DNA of 64,000 nucleotides from Parapristionchus giblindavisi (GCA_943737045.1 CALSFV010000231.1:1-64000), one strand, 5' to 3'. Shown: positions 10,423-22,792, numbered from the stretch's first letter. A program made the numbers and translations. Notes: generated by a model from the letters alone, not told the origin.

Positions 10423-12554
10423 GTTGTTTTCATATTGTTTTGGTTAATAGTAAGGAGTCTAATCACTGATATGATCTTACGGTACTTAAGTAATGCCTAA
10501 GGTACTTAAATAAGTCTCACGAGCGCACTTAAACGGTCGGTTATTAGAGACTATGCAATGTACTTATAAAAGGATAAGAGGGCCACTCTCAAGAAGAGAG
10601 ACAATAAATGGAGTGAGAAACAATAGAAGATACTTAAGGAAACGAAATATTGATAAATAGAAATGGAGTAATTCACGTAGTCGTAATATCGGGATTATTT
10701 TATGTGAGAAAAAAATTAATGTTTAGAATAAATAAAAAAGATAGACCAATTTTAGCTGTATTGAAGGTACGCAGAGATATTAACATACTTTAACAGTTTC
10801 AAGCAAGTTTCAATGGAATAGCCAGAAAAGTTAGATTCTCCTTTTATAACCCTTCATACTCCGGAGAAATATATCATAGAAAATCCGGGTGCGGAAAACG
10901 TCTCCTCCTTAAAAAAAGATCCGAAAAAATTCGAAACTTGGACGTTTTCAATGAGAACTATCCGCTCCCTGAGCGCTTCCTATATAGATAGCTATCTGTA
11001 TCAGCAAACAGTTGTATCCCTCATAACGATAATAATAATAATGAGTAGAAAAAATTGAAAAATAAGATGATCCGTTAGCCTCATCATCTATCTATGCAGG
11101 GCAGAGAACAAAGTATAGCGTGCGCAATTGAAATTTGAAGAACTACTGTAATTCATTAGACTTAGCGGCCGAAACTCCATGGAGCGCAGTATCAGCTATC
11201 CAATATTATGTTTTTAAAGTTTTTACATTCAAAGAGAATGCAAATTTAAACTTGTCCTTTTATTATTAATTTAATTAAGACCTTTTCAAAGTACAAAATC
11301 GAATTTAGACTTCAGAGAAATAGTAAAGGTTTACAGTTACAGTTTAACGACCTTTATCAAGCACAGAACCATAGGGGAGGGAATGGTTGCCACTAAACGA
11401 CTGATTAGTCTGGGCGTACTGAGGTCCCATGAGGTCATAGTAAAGGTAAATGTAGATATATATTGAAGGCACACAAAGTCGTGCGGGAGATCACTGATAG
11501 GTATCACTAACAATGAGACTGCAGAAAAAATAGTGAAATGATTATATAGTAATCACTTTGAATGGTCCCTAATACCCTAATAAGACTCTTTTTCATTAAA
11601 ATGTGCAATATTTAAATCATGTACGAGAATATTTTTTTAAATAAATACAAAAATCTGTCCTATGGTACGTCTGGAATGCGTAAAGAAAAGAAACAAAACA
11701 TCGAGAACCTGTTCAAAAACTACCAGTATTCTATTCTGTGCGCGATTTTAAAGACAACAAGAGCAGGAAACGTTGACAGTTTCAGATATGTTTCAGTGCA
11801 GTAACAAAGTGCGAGGAGAATCTCGAAAAGCGCTACTGTCCCTTTCGTGCGCTTTAATAATAATAATATGTATTTATGTGGTGACAGTGGCGGAAAACAA
11901 ATACAAATAGGGTGAAATCTATAGTGCACATAAAATACTATGTCGCAACTGTGGCAACATAAGACAATAGAGTGATAGATTACAAATTGGACAGATTCAA
12001 CGAAGATTTAACAAGAGCGGAGACATTGTCACAAGACGGAATCGAACGCACGATAGATGGAAGGAGAGGAGAGATGAGAAGGGTACAGGTGTATAATAGA
12101 CAGATCAGTATATTGAGTACAGTGAACAAAAAACAATTCCCTAGATAACTATAAGGTACCCCAAGAGAATTATTTCCAGTCATATAAGGAAATATTTTCC
12201 TTATATGTAAGGGGAGAAAAAAAGGGAATTGTTCTTTTACGGTATATATTCAATCAAGACTTCTTTTTCTTATCGTGAATCAGGCACAATGAACGAATAG
12301 ATCGGATCAGTGGAAGAAGAAAATTAGTGGAAGATGAAGACGAGATATTGGCACCACCTGTCTATCTCTTGATTCCCTACCTCTTCTTCTCTCCCTCTCC
12401 CTCTCCCTCTCCTTCTCTCCCTCTCGATTTTGTAATCATCCATCACTGATTTATGTTCATGCATCACTTCTGACATGCTTCGTATTCTCACTAATTCTTA
12501 CTCTCTGTCTATGATCCCATTAGTTGTTGTTCAATGCGTTTTCAATAAATATAG
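10423..12554. other. No gene seen
   Basis: AT-rich sequence with an F6 fragment, an AATAATAATAAT run near 11856 and a short CT tract at 12386-12424. Confidence 0.5.
11435..11500 (+). repeat. F6 dispersed repeat fragment
   Basis: GTAAAGGTAAATG, then GAAGGCACACAAAGTC and GCGGGAGATCACTGATAGG, matching the 28440 copy. Confidence 0.5.
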
Positions 12555-12675
12555 TTAAAGGGACACCCCAAGCAAATTTGACTCTCCGCATTGGCAACGC
12601 TCTCTCGTAGACAGAGAAGGCGAGAGAGTGTGGCCAGAGCGGAGAGTTTCAAATTAGCTTTGGGTGTCGCTTTAA
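12555..12675. mobile_element. F1 palindromic MITE, first of a tandem cluster
   Basis: Complete; TTAAAGGGACACCCC and GGTGTCGCTTTAA. Its right TTAA is the left TTAA of the next copy. Confidence 0.5.
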
Positions 12676-12778
12676 AGGCACACCGCGAGTTTATTTGAAG
12701 CTCTTCACTATCGTAAACGAATAACGAGGGAGTGTGGTCAGAGCGGATAGCAAACTTAGTTCGGGGTTTGCCCCCTAA
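12672..12778. mobile_element. F1 palindromic MITE, second of the cluster
   Basis: Left half shortened; right end GTTCGGGGTTTGCC lacks the TTAA. Confidence 0.5.
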
Positions 12779-12794
12779 TCGTCTGTTCTTCTCT

Positions 12795-12902
12795 TTAAAG
12801 GTTAATTTGAAACTCTCCGCTTTGGTTATATTCTCTCACTTTGTCTACGAGAGCGTATTGTCAGAGCGGAGAGTTTCAAGTTGGCTTGGGGTGTCGCTTT
12901 AA
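12795..12902. mobile_element. F1 palindromic MITE, third of the cluster
   Basis: Begins TTAAAGGTTAATTTG (left end shortened) and ends GGTGTCGCTTTAA, again sharing TTAA with the next unit. Confidence 0.5.
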
Positions 12903-13002
12903 AGGCCCACCTTAAGCTAATTTGAAACAAACTTCTGCTCTAACTTCTGCTCTCTCGCTTTCTCTATCTGCGAGAGAGTATTGGAAGAACTGATAATTGA
13001 CT
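12899..13002. mobile_element. F1 palindromic MITE, fourth of the cluster, truncated
   Basis: Left half intact (TTAAAGGCCCACCTTAAGC); the right half breaks off where an F2 copy begins. Confidence 0.5.
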
Positions 13003-13116
13003 CCGATGAGCCTCTCTCAATGGTCTCTTCGACGCCAAATGCTCTCTCGTTGTTAGAGAACAGAGAAATAGTGTGCACAATGAAGAGGCCATTGAGTGAG
13101 GTAACGCTCCCTTTAA
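13003..13116. mobile_element. F2 palindromic MITE ending the 12.6-13.1 kb cluster
   Basis: CCTCTCTCAATGGTCTCTTCG mirrored by GAGGCCATTGAGTGAGG; right end CGCTCCCTTTAA. Confidence 0.5.
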
Positions 13117-14244
13117 AGATCTATGTTCATCAATGAATTGTGAAATGAATGCCATCAATTGATCATGACAGTTTCCAGACGTTATTAACCTTATTCCATG
13201 TAGATTTACGCTTGCATATCATAATTGGAGAATTTTGTGGTAAGGTTAAATAGTTCCCTTGTAAGCATGATCTTTATCAACATCGGGAGATGACAGTTTA
13301 GTAAATTCTCTGGAAACTATCAGATTATCGATTGATCCCAGTCATTTTTATCATCGATCTCTCTCTCTATCTTCTCTGATCACATCGTAAACTCCGACAC
13401 GACACACTCTTTTAGTGATAATCAGTCGGAGAGTGAGGGAGAGGAGGAATGAGGTTGAGGAAGAGGGAGGTTAGATAGGAGAAAAAGATGAGGAGAAGTA
13501 GAGAATGAGGAGGATATCCTGAATGAAGGAGATGATAAAGAATAGGAGGAATAGGATGGATGGATTGATTGATTTAGTGCGAGAAGCACGCGATCTGACA
13601 TGAGATCAGGGTGATTTACACTGATTTCAGGGCCATAGAAACATGATAATAACAGACTGTGAGAGGATAGAACCAAAATACAGTTGCGAAAGAATAGGTA
13701 TAGGTTACCCCATTATTCAAGGCATACGAAAGACTGGGGGATTTCGTGTGAAGATACTCTGCGCCAAAGATAATCCAAGACCAATTCAGTCAGGAGTGTC
13801 TAAGTACATACATAGATAATAAAAGTACACTGTTCTTCTTTTCTTCGCTTGTGCCTTCGTCTCTTTTGAGCACTATATTATTTTGCCTCTTTTTTGTGAC
13901 TTTCAGTGCGTATCGATGTTGTTCCTAACAATGTGCTGGAATAAGCCTTCCCGATGCAAAAGTGCGTTGTGTATTGTAATATTGGGCCTTCAACGAAGGG
14001 TAAATGCGGGAAATCAAATCATACAGTATTGATATAAAGAGATAATTAGGTAAGATTAATTCAACTTGTACATAGAAACAAACATGAATACACCGTGTGC
14101 GAGTGAGCGAGAGTACAGAGATTACTGAATTCATAGATTATCAGAGATCAAAGATCATTCCAGCAGGCATAATAATAATAAAAATAATGATAATAATGAA
14201 ATAATTCATTATATAATTTAATGCATTGGATGAGATAGCTGCTA
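13117..14244. other. No gene seen
   Basis: A weak GA/GGA stretch at 13430-13550 ending in GATGGATGGATTGATTGATTT, and AATAATAATAAAAATAATGA near 14170. Confidence 0.5.
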
Positions 14245-15685
14245 TATATCACGCGTGTCGCGTAAGGATCGACATCGGACAATGAAAAAATGAAAATCTG
14301 CTATAAATCATTTTTGGATAGCCCTGACAGTGCCGGAGAAGATAGCGTTTCGATTTTTTGTCTAAGATCAATTTCGACGAAGATAGGCGCCGTCGACTGT
14401 CGGAATTTGTGAAAAAGTCTTCACTTTCACCCGCAATAGCTCGGTTTGGAATGCGAATAGAGAAAATATCATAAAGACATAAATTGTAGAAAATTCTCAG
14501 GAGAATCGAACTAGCACAAGCAGAAATTGAATAATCGATTTTTCATCAACTTCTGTGGCGGAATGCTGACGTTTTTGCGATATTGTGAAGACGCATCGAT
14601 TTATGTATACTTTATGGGGTCGAATCGTGACAGCAATACGAGTTTTTCTCAGAAAACGAGTCTGAAATCTCGGACTTAGCCGATTCCTCGCTCGAGAGAC
14701 TGAAGGTACACTTTGATCTACCCACTCGTCTCTCACTGATCACTGATATTTCTTGGTATTTCTGTGCATTGAACTTAAAAAAAGCGTAGAAATAGATGAA
14801 AATCATTACTACAACCTAATTTAAAGAAGGAATTGGTATGTAAACAATGGAAATACGAAAAAGCAACAATCTCTCTATCAAAGATGGAGTCTATATCTAC
14901 CAACTCGTCTCTCGCTGATCAAAGATTTACCAACTTTTTTTTGTTTTACGTGTTTTCAAGCGTTTTGAACGGGTTTCCCTGTTTCATGGATAGATTGTTA
15001 ATTCACTGGTTAGTCTTCTCACTTCACTATTGTTTCCATACTAATTCCTTCTTTGAATTAGGTAGTTGTAATGATTTTCATCTATTGCTACACTTTTTTA
15101 AAGTTCTAGGCACAGAAATATCAAGAAATATCAGTGATCAGTGAGAGACGAGTGGGTAGATCAAAGTAACCCTTCAGTCTCTTGAGCGAGAAATCAGCTA
15201 AGTCCGAGATTTCACACTCGTTTTCTGAGAAAAACTCGTATTGCGGTCACGATTCGACCACATAAAGTATACATCAATCGATGCGTCTTCACAATATCTA
15301 TCATCTGATCCAATAAAAGTGTTAAATCGATTTGTGATGCAAATGTCAGCATTCCGCCACAGAAGTTGATGAAAAATCGATTTTTCAATTTCTGCTTGTG
15401 TGAGTTCGATTCTCCTGAGAATTTTCTACAATTTATATCTTTATGATATTTTCTCTATTCGCATTCCAAAGCGAACTATTGCGGGTGAAAGTCAAGACTT
15501 TTTCACAAATTCCGACAGTCGACGGCGTCTATCTTCGTTGAAATTGATCTTAGACAAAAAATCAAAGCGCTATCTTCTCCGGTACTGTCAGGGCTATCCA
15601 AAAATAGTCAATATGATATGGGTTATTTTTTGTCCGGCCACCCCACGATTTTGTCTCGATTCTTACGTGACACGTGTGATATGTA
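14245..15685. mobile_element. 1.44-kb fold-back element with arms of about 650 bp
   Basis: Left arm about 14245-14890 and right arm about 14990-15685 are inverted copies. For example TTGGATAGCCCTGACAG at 14310 is mirrored by CTGTCAGGGCTATCCAA near 15585, and GAGACGAGTGGGTAGATCAAA at 15145 mirrors 14715. The arms differ by small indels; the right arm has about 45 extra bases near its outer end. No transposase is readable and no clear target duplication was found. The loop of about 100 bp holds nothing recognisable. Confidence 0.5.
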
Positions 15686-15765
15686 AGTTTCTCTTATTCA
15701 GTTATTTATTCAATCTTCGTTTCAAATGTTGTCACATCTTTATTGGATAAAATGATAAATACATA

Positions 15766-15769
<4 letters not shown>

Positions 15770-15831
<62 letters not shown>
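15770..15831. repeat. TA dinucleotide array, about 30 copies
   Basis: Pure TA, about 85 bp outside the right end of the 14245-15685 fold-back element. Confidence 0.5.
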
Positions 15832-15833
<2 letters not shown>

Positions 15834-15962
15834 GGATATTTTTAACATAATTACGGAAGACTGTCGACTTTAGAGTGCAAAGTACGAGCAACAAAAACTT
15901 TCAATCGATATCGTACTTCACAAAGCGAGAAGCGAGAGGTGAAGAAATAAACATTGCTTCTA

Positions 15963-16146
15963 CATATGGGAGATAGAGGGAGAGAAACAGAGGGTAAGAG
16001 GGAGAGAGAGAGAGAGGGAGAGGGAGAGGGAGAGAAGGAGAGGGAGAGAGAGAGAAGGAAGAGGGAGAGTGAGAAGGAGAGGGAAAGGGAGGGAGAGAGT
16101 GGGAGAGGTAAGAGAGGGAGATAGAGAGAGGGAAAGGAGGTGAAAG
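15963..16146. repeat. Polypurine GA tract
   Basis: GGGAGAGAGAG-type repeats, plus strand purine. Confidence 0.5.
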
Positions 16147-16215
16147 AAAGACTGGGCTTGTAAACTTGTAAACTAACAGTGCAGATGAGATCATATTGTT
16201 AGATGAGACATGAGG

Positions 16216-16339
16216 AAGTGAAAGGCATACCTCAAGCTATTTTGAAAATCTCCCCTCTGGTCACACTCTTTCGCTTTCTTTGCCTGCGAGAGAGTATTAC
16301 CAGAGTGGAGAGAAAAATTAGCTTGGGGTATGCCTTTAA
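16216..16339. mobile_element. F1 palindromic MITE
   Basis: Complete; GAAAGGCATACCTCAAGC and GCTTGGGGTATGCCTTTAA. Confidence 0.5.
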
Positions 16340-16473
16340 AGAAGATAATACGAAATGAGATTGCAGCGCACCAAAACAATGATGGAAAACTCTTGCTTGT
16401 TCTTTTCACTTTTTCTCGCTTTATCTGATTTTTTTAAATTCCAAATAGCGAACAAGCAGTTCGAAGAATGCAG

Positions 16474-16590
16474 CTTAAATTCACATCCCGAGCTGATTTG
16501 AAACTCTCCGCTCTGACCGCACTCTCTCACTTTCTTTGACTACGAGAGAGCGTTGCCAGAGCGGACAGTAAAATTAGCTCGGGACTTTAC
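16474..16590. mobile_element. F1 palindromic MITE
   Basis: Interior complete, with CCCGAGCTGATTTG and AATTAGCTCGGG; terminal TTAA only partly kept. Confidence 0.5.
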
Positions 16591-16685
16591 AAAAGTACAA
16601 ATACATCAATGTAAGCGATGCGTCAGAAGCTACTAGACGAAGACAATAGCATGAGAGATAGATAGGTCAGAGTTAAACGGATTTG

Positions 16686-17440
<755 letters not shown>

Positions 17441-17734
17441 ATGACAGTCCAAAACATGATTAGACTTAGCGACAGATTAGAAGGGAGGATTACAGGCTAA
17501 CGAGTAAGTGTGACCCATAGCAATAAAAGATTGTTATTGATACCTTATTTCTTGTAAAACAAGATATTTGAAGCTCAATAATCAGATCACTCTGGAGATT
17601 ATTGATTTTATTTACATATATGACCACCCATATTGTCTCATATCAGATTGGGTCGTAAATGTAACGACTACCCCTACTGGTAGTGACTAGATCACGCGGT
17701 AAAGTAGGCCCGAAGAAGAGATTAGGCCCTACGG

Positions 17735-17840
17735 ACTGAATTGGCCTTGAAAGATCACCGGCCTAGCAGTGATCACCCGCAGGACTTCGTGTGCCTTGAA
17801 TAACGAGTTGTACCTTAACCTTTACCTTTACGTAAATGTA
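17735..17840 (-). repeat. F6 dispersed repeat, minus orientation
   Basis: Complement reads AAGGCACACGAAGTCC, GCGGGTGATCACTGCTAGGCC; adjoins TTTACC repeats. Confidence 0.5.
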
Positions 17841-17877
17841 AACAATTCAAGCGTGATGCCACTATGCCGAATGAGAA

Positions 17878-17995
17878 CCGATGAATAAAAAAACCGGCGG
17901 GATGATAACCAATTTGCAGTCTTTGTCTATTCATTAGCGCTTGTCCATCATATGCAAACAGTTATCATCCAGTCGGTTCCCATCCGACCTAGTTC
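17878..17995. repeat. F7 dispersed repeat, copy 2
   Basis: Inverted ends GGGATGATAACCAATTTGC and GCAAACAGTTATCATCC make it MITE-like. Confidence 0.5.
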
Positions 17996-18054
17996 CAACG
18001 CGTTCAAATACGAATAGTACAAAACGTTTTCGCCAATAATTTTTTCCGCGTATG

Positions 18055-18175
18055 TTAAAGGGAGCGTAACCTCTCTCAATGGTCTCTTCGACGCGCAATG
18101 CTGTCTTGTTGTAAGCGAACAGAGAAATAGTGTACACAATGTAGAGACCATAGAGAGAGGTAACGCTCCCTTTAA
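18055..18175. mobile_element. F2 palindromic MITE, complete
   Basis: TTAAAGGGAGCGTAACCTC and GGTAACGCTCCCTTTAA. Confidence 0.5.
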
Positions 18176-18361
18176 CTTCCGACGGAAGCCTTACATGCCA
18201 TATTAGAGTCAGTACAATAACAAGGTTGACAGTGGGACGGAATTCAACTTTCAATCCGGAAAATAGTGAAGGTGGTAAACAAGCACTGAACTGTACATGT
18301 CGGGTGAGGGAAATTGAGCTTTCCGTATTTGAACTTTTTAAATTTTTTTTGTATTTTATAA

Positions 18362-18470
18362 TTAAAAAAGCACACCTCTAGCTAATTTTATTCAATATTC
18401 TCTCGCAGAGAAAGAATTCGAGAGAGCATTGCCAGAGAGGAGAGTTTCACATTAGTTCGGTGCACCTAGT
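18362..18470. mobile_element. F1 palindromic MITE
   Basis: Left half has lost the TCCGCTCTGGC segment; the right half GCCAGAGAGGAGAGTTTC remains. Confidence 0.5.
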
Positions 18471-18686
18471 ATACGATTTTACAAAATAAAAAATGATATT
18501 ATAATATTTATTCATTCAGATGAAACAAACTGATCAAAATCTTTCGTGCAAATGCATAACTTTAAAACATCCGTGAAACTTATCTGTACATTTATCAACT
18601 ACATAAATTGCCCATCTTCACTTTTCTTATTTCCCTATCTCCTATTGTAAATCCCCCCCCCCCCTTTATTTTCTTGCTGAAACATC

Positions 18687-18804
18687 TTAAAGGGAGCGTA
18701 ACCTCACTCAATGGTCTCTTCGACAAGCAATGCTCTCTCGTTGTTAGAGAACAAAAAAAATAGTGTGCACAATGACCGATTGAGTGAGGTAACGCTCCCT
18801 TTAA
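18687..18804. mobile_element. F2 palindromic MITE, complete
   Basis: TTAA at both ends; a short A-run expansion lies near the centre. Confidence 0.5.
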
Positions 18805-19020
18805 GTACGTTTGATAAATAAATAAAAAGTAGAAAAAATTACATGCAGTTGCCATTGATCATAATTCCGTAGTATATTTGCGATTTCGGTTTACGCTCGG
18901 TGGATACAGGGATCAATGACGATAAATGGTGATTCAAGAAATTGTATTAATTATTCAAATCGGTTGTTCAGTTGGAATGGTTGAAAAGAAGCGAATATGT
19001 AAAAGCTACAACCCGTTAGT

Positions 19021-19138
19021 CAAGGCACACTGGTAAGCTGATTTCAAACTCTTCGCTCTAGCAACATTCTCTCGCTTTCTTCGTCTGCGAGATCGCGTGG
19101 TCAGAGCGTGGAGAGAAATTAGCTCGAGAAGTGCACTT
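19021..19138. mobile_element. F1 palindromic MITE
   Basis: Complete but diverged; CAAGGCACACTGGTAAGC at the left, GAGAAGTGCACTTT at the right. Confidence 0.5.
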
Positions 19139-19347
19139 TCCGGCTATAAGATAGGGAACGATCAACATAGTTGAGTTAGATCTTCCTACTTTATTTCAAA
19201 ATTATTCATACGCAAAGGTTTGCATTATTCGTCATAGACGCCATTCGAGAATTTAGTCATCTGACTATAAGAGACCATAGTGGCAACACTTCCCGAAGTT
19301 CGGGTCCCGAACAGTCTTAGCACGAAAAAAATACAGGATTACCATCT

Positions 19348-19449
19348 TTAAAGGGGCTGAAACCTTTGCCTACGGTCTCTCGCTGTTAGAGAACAGAGAA
19401 ATAGTGTGTGCGATGAAGAGATCATTCAGAGAGATAACGCTCCCTTTAA
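19348..19449. mobile_element. F2 palindromic MITE
   Basis: Left half shortened (TTAAAGGGGCTGAAACC), right end CGCTCCCTTTAA. Confidence 0.5.
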
Positions 19450-19573
19450 GGGTGCATGATGTTGGCTTTCTCCTGAGAGTTTATGCAAAAGGGCTATCGT
19501 AGACTGGGTATGATGAACACGAAAAGAGATCCATCGTGTCTGTCTTGTAGATGTAAGGATAGACGATTGGTGG

Positions 19574-19576
<3 letters not shown>

Positions 19577-19630
<54 letters not shown>

Positions 19631-19677
19631 GGAGAGAGGCAGAGTGAGGAGAGGGAGAGAGAGTTGGGAGAGAGTGG

Positions 19678-19733
<56 letters not shown>

Positions 19734-20090
19734 GGAGAGAGAGAGAGGGGGGAGATGCATACTATTCACACTCGCACTTGCACTCACATACAAGACCAAT
19801 TTCCGTCAGAACGAACGGACTGAGAGGAAAAATGATGAAGGGAGGGAGAAAGAAGAAGGTGAGGGGTGAGAGACTAAGGAAAGGGAGAGAGGGCGATGGA
19901 GAGAGAGAGAGAGAAAGGATAGAGGGAGAACGAAAGGAAGAGGGAAGACGGAGAGATGGAGAGGGAGTGAGGGAGGGAGGGAGAGAGGGCGATGGAGAGA
20001 GAGAGAGAGAGAAAGGAGAGAGGGAGAACGAAAGGAAGAGGGAAGATGGAGAGATGGAGAGGGAGTGAGGGAGGGAGAGAGAGAAATTAG
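19577..20090. repeat. Polypurine GA tract, 500 bp
   Basis: Pure GA at 19577-19620 and 19685-19730; later units GAGGGCGATGGAGAGAGAG repeat at 19888 and 19986 with a period of about 98 bp. Confidence 0.5.
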
Positions 20091-20494
20091 ATGCAGATGA
20101 AAGGAAAAGATGTTTTCTGGATAAACCTGTGGATAATGGGATAAATATTATAAGATTTTTGGTCGAACGCGCCCTAAGAGCATGTTTTACAGATTTGCCG
20201 AAAAAAACATAGGAGAATTTCCAGTGAAATCTCTTTTACCGTAAACATAAAAGAGCATTTTTACCATCACAGTCTACTCTTGATAAATGTTTTTAAATGA
20301 GAAAAAAAAACTAGAAATGAACTCGTTGAAGTTCCTCCGAATTGAACGTATGAACTTTCATTAATAATTTCATTTGCTAACAACTATGACTCAAATTCAA
20401 ATGGTAGATTTGTGTAATTGCAATTGATAATGAAATCAAGAGGCCTTTATAAGCGTGCGCCGCTCCTTCATTTTCACTTTCTTCTAGTGTAACG

Positions 20495-21379
20495 ATGAAC
20501 AGCGGTGGTTCGGAGACCGATCCTACTCTTCAGGTTAGTCTTAAGGTCACTCTTAAGGTATTAAGGTTAGGGTTAAGTCACAAGGTAGCTCAAGGATGCT
20601 GGACTTAGGTATTAGGTCAATCTTAAGGTCTTAAGGTTAGGGTTTGGTCCCAAGGTAGCTTTAGGATTATGGAGTTAGGCATTATGGTAATCTTAAGGTC
20701 TTTTAAGGTCTCTTATGGTCTTAAGGTTAGGGTTAAGTACCAAGGTAGCTTAAGGATGATGGGCTAGGGATTAGGGTAATCTTAAGGTCCCTCTTAAGGT
20801 CTTAAGGTTAGGGTTTGGTCCCAAGGTAGCTTTAGGATTATGGGGTTAGGCATTATGGTAATCTTAGGGTCTTTTAAGGTCTCTTATGGTCTTAAGGTTA
20901 GGGTTAAGTACCAAGTTAGCTTAAGGATAATAAACTTAGGGATGAGGGTACGCTTAGGTCGGCTAAGGCCATCTAAGGTCATCTGAATACCAAAAAGACT
21001 TTGCAGGCAGTCGCTCTAGCCGCCGATCATATCGAGAATCTAGTCGAGGCACTACTGGGACATGCTACCAAGGTAAGATTGGCTTCGTATCTGGTTACGG
21101 AATGATACTCAGCCAATTTTACTGCGTAGCTTACGTTCGATACTCAGCGTAGATATCTTCAGGTCAGCGACACGATCAAGAACAAAAAGATCACCGTAAA
21201 GAAGAACAAGGGTACGCTGGAAACTTGGCAATTTGCCAAAATATACCTGACACGATTTTTTCCTACATATTTCAGACACTAACGGTGATTTGGTCCAGAC
21301 AGTTGAGAGTCTCTCCGGACGTCCTCTGAAGGAAACCAGAGTCAAATCTTCCAAGCCTTCCAAGAATCCCGAGCAGTGA
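20495..21379 (+). CDS. Tiny gene A of an unrecognised family, 4 exons, 85 aa
   Basis: Exons 20495-20533, 21007-21072, 21163-21211 and 21276-21379 join in one frame (258 nt). The start ATG follows an acceptor-like TTCTAG by a few bases. The protein begins MNSGGSETDPTLQ, has a short helical stretch (AVALAADHIENLVEALLGHA) and ends with a Lys/Ser/Pro-rich tail (KSSKPSKNPEQ). No signal peptide, membrane helix or known domain is visible. Intron 1 is almost entirely a telomere-like minisatellite. Exons 3-4 are duplicated downstream as gene B. The intron motif GATACTCAG (reverse of CTGAGTATC) is shared with gene C, so the three genes probably have a common history. Function unknown. Confidence 0.5.
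20534..20960 (+). repeat. Telomere-like minisatellite filling intron 1 of gene A
   Basis: Repeats of CTTAAGGTCTTAAGGTTAGGGTTAAG with AAGGTAGCTTAAGGAT spacers, in units of about 70 bp forming a higher-order period of about 150 bp. TTAGGG-like words occur, but not the nematode telomere hexamer TTAGGC in array. Confidence 0.5.
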
Positions 21380-21630
21380 GAACATCTTATGATATGTTGA
21401 AAAGTTCCGAAAAGAAAGGAAAATCAACAGAAAATTCCTCTATTTATGCGCATTTTGCGAGCCAATTTCATGCGAAAATTTCAAATGACTAAAGACAACA
21501 CGGCAATATTATAGATACGACAATTCGGATCGTTCTGAGTCACTCGGGGACCCCAGGTCAGTTTCGTACACTGATGGCAAATTCTCATATTTTACCCATA
21601 GGTTATCTAAGATGCGACGATTATTGAAAT

Positions 21631-21714
21631 GTTAGCTTACTCCAGTCCCCGTTACAATCACGAGCGAGAATGTATTATCTAACGTGCTTTTTCGGAGAGT
21701 TTGGAGGAGCTAAC
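21631..21714. mobile_element. MITE with GTTAGCTTACTCCAG ends, copy in duplicated block A
   Basis: GTTAGCTTACTCCAG at the left mirrored by TTTGGAGGAGCTAAC at the right. Confidence 0.5.
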
Positions 21715-21906
21715 TTTTCACTATGGTGGTCCAATTAGACAACCTATCTTTGTGCATAAACGTTGCTGGGAACTGAGAAAACGTTCTATCTATCTCTATC
21801 GACTCTTTATCTTTTCTCAACGACCCATTTCAGATATCGTGTATCATCTGCAGATTCTTGCAAACTCACATCTGCTGACGAATTCGTCTATGAAGTGTGT
21901 CTTTTC

Positions 21907-22137
<231 letters not shown>

Positions 22138-22269
22138 CAATCAATCAATCAATATTTATCGCTCTTGAAAATCGTGGAGTGGTAAATGCAAAAAAATGGG
22201 CGTGGACATGGTCAATATCCACAATAACAATAAATAAACATTAAGGAGGATAATGAGGATCATATAGTG

Positions 22270-22515
22270 ATGGACGACAAGGCTGAGAACAAGGAGATCA
22301 CCGTACAGCAGACTAAGGGTGCGCTGGATACTTGGCAATTTGCCAAAATCTAATTCAACGCATGACCAATTTCAGGTACGAAAGGTGATAAGGCCCAGAA
22401 AGTGGAGAGCACCTCCGGTCGTCCTCCAAAGGAAACTAAAGTCAATCCCTCCAAGGATTCCAAGCCTTCCAAGGATTCGAAGACTTCAAAGAATTCCAAG
22501 CCTTCCAAGCAGTGA
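22270..22515 (+). CDS. Tiny gene B, duplicate of gene A exons 3-4, 62 aa
   Basis: Exons 22270-22318 and 22376-22515 encode a 62-residue protein. It parallels the end of gene A: KEITVQQTKG against KKITVKKNK, ESTSGRPPKETKV against ESLSGRPLKETRV, then an expanded run of (K/N)-P-S-K-D/N-S repeats. The intron also matches (GG-C-GCTGGA-ACTTGGCAATTTGCCAAAAT in both). Exons 1-2 of gene A are absent, so the ATG at 22270 is the only obvious start; an acceptor-like ATATAG lies just upstream. A polyadenylation signal follows at 22634. It could be a working short paralogue or a truncated duplicate; selection cannot be judged from one copy. Confidence 0.5.
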
Positions 22516-22633
22516 GATCATCTTTTCAAAACTTGAGAAAACAAGAGATATCAGAGCAAATTCTCGTTTTACGCGCTTCCTCGTTCCTTTTACTATTATT
22601 GATAATAATTATTTTCTTTATTTTTTTTATATT

Positions 22634-22639
22634 AATAAA
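22634..22639 (+). terminator. Polyadenylation signal AATAAA of tiny gene B
   Basis: Perfect hexamer about 120 nt past the stop, followed by a T-rich stretch. Confidence 0.5.
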
Positions 22640-22792
22640 TATATTTTGTGACTTTTGAATTAGACGTTGGGTGGATTGATACAGGGACAACTCTCCTCGG
22701 TTTACACGCTCTCTCGCGCATTTCACTGACGGCAAACTGTCTCATAAGATGCGACAATTTGAGAAACGCTCTATCATATGTGAGATAATTTA

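Larger units (their letters stand above)
17450..20494. other. Intergenic, repeats only, upstream of gene A
   Basis: Contains F6, F7, two F1 and three F2 copies and the 19577 purine tract. The last 380 bp before gene A is unique and should hold its promoter. Confidence 0.5.

Noticed and set aside
17934..18254. Minus-strand frames overlapping 18055-18175 (and similar at 12964-13158, 18595-18855, 33337-33651)
   Set aside because: They consist of F2 MITE sequence; the recurring peptide (LFLCSLTTRE-type) comes from the repeat, not from a gene family.
20534..20960. Interstitial telomere
   Set aside because: The array does not contain the nematode hexamer TTAGGC in tandem; TTAGGG words are embedded in a longer minisatellite unit.
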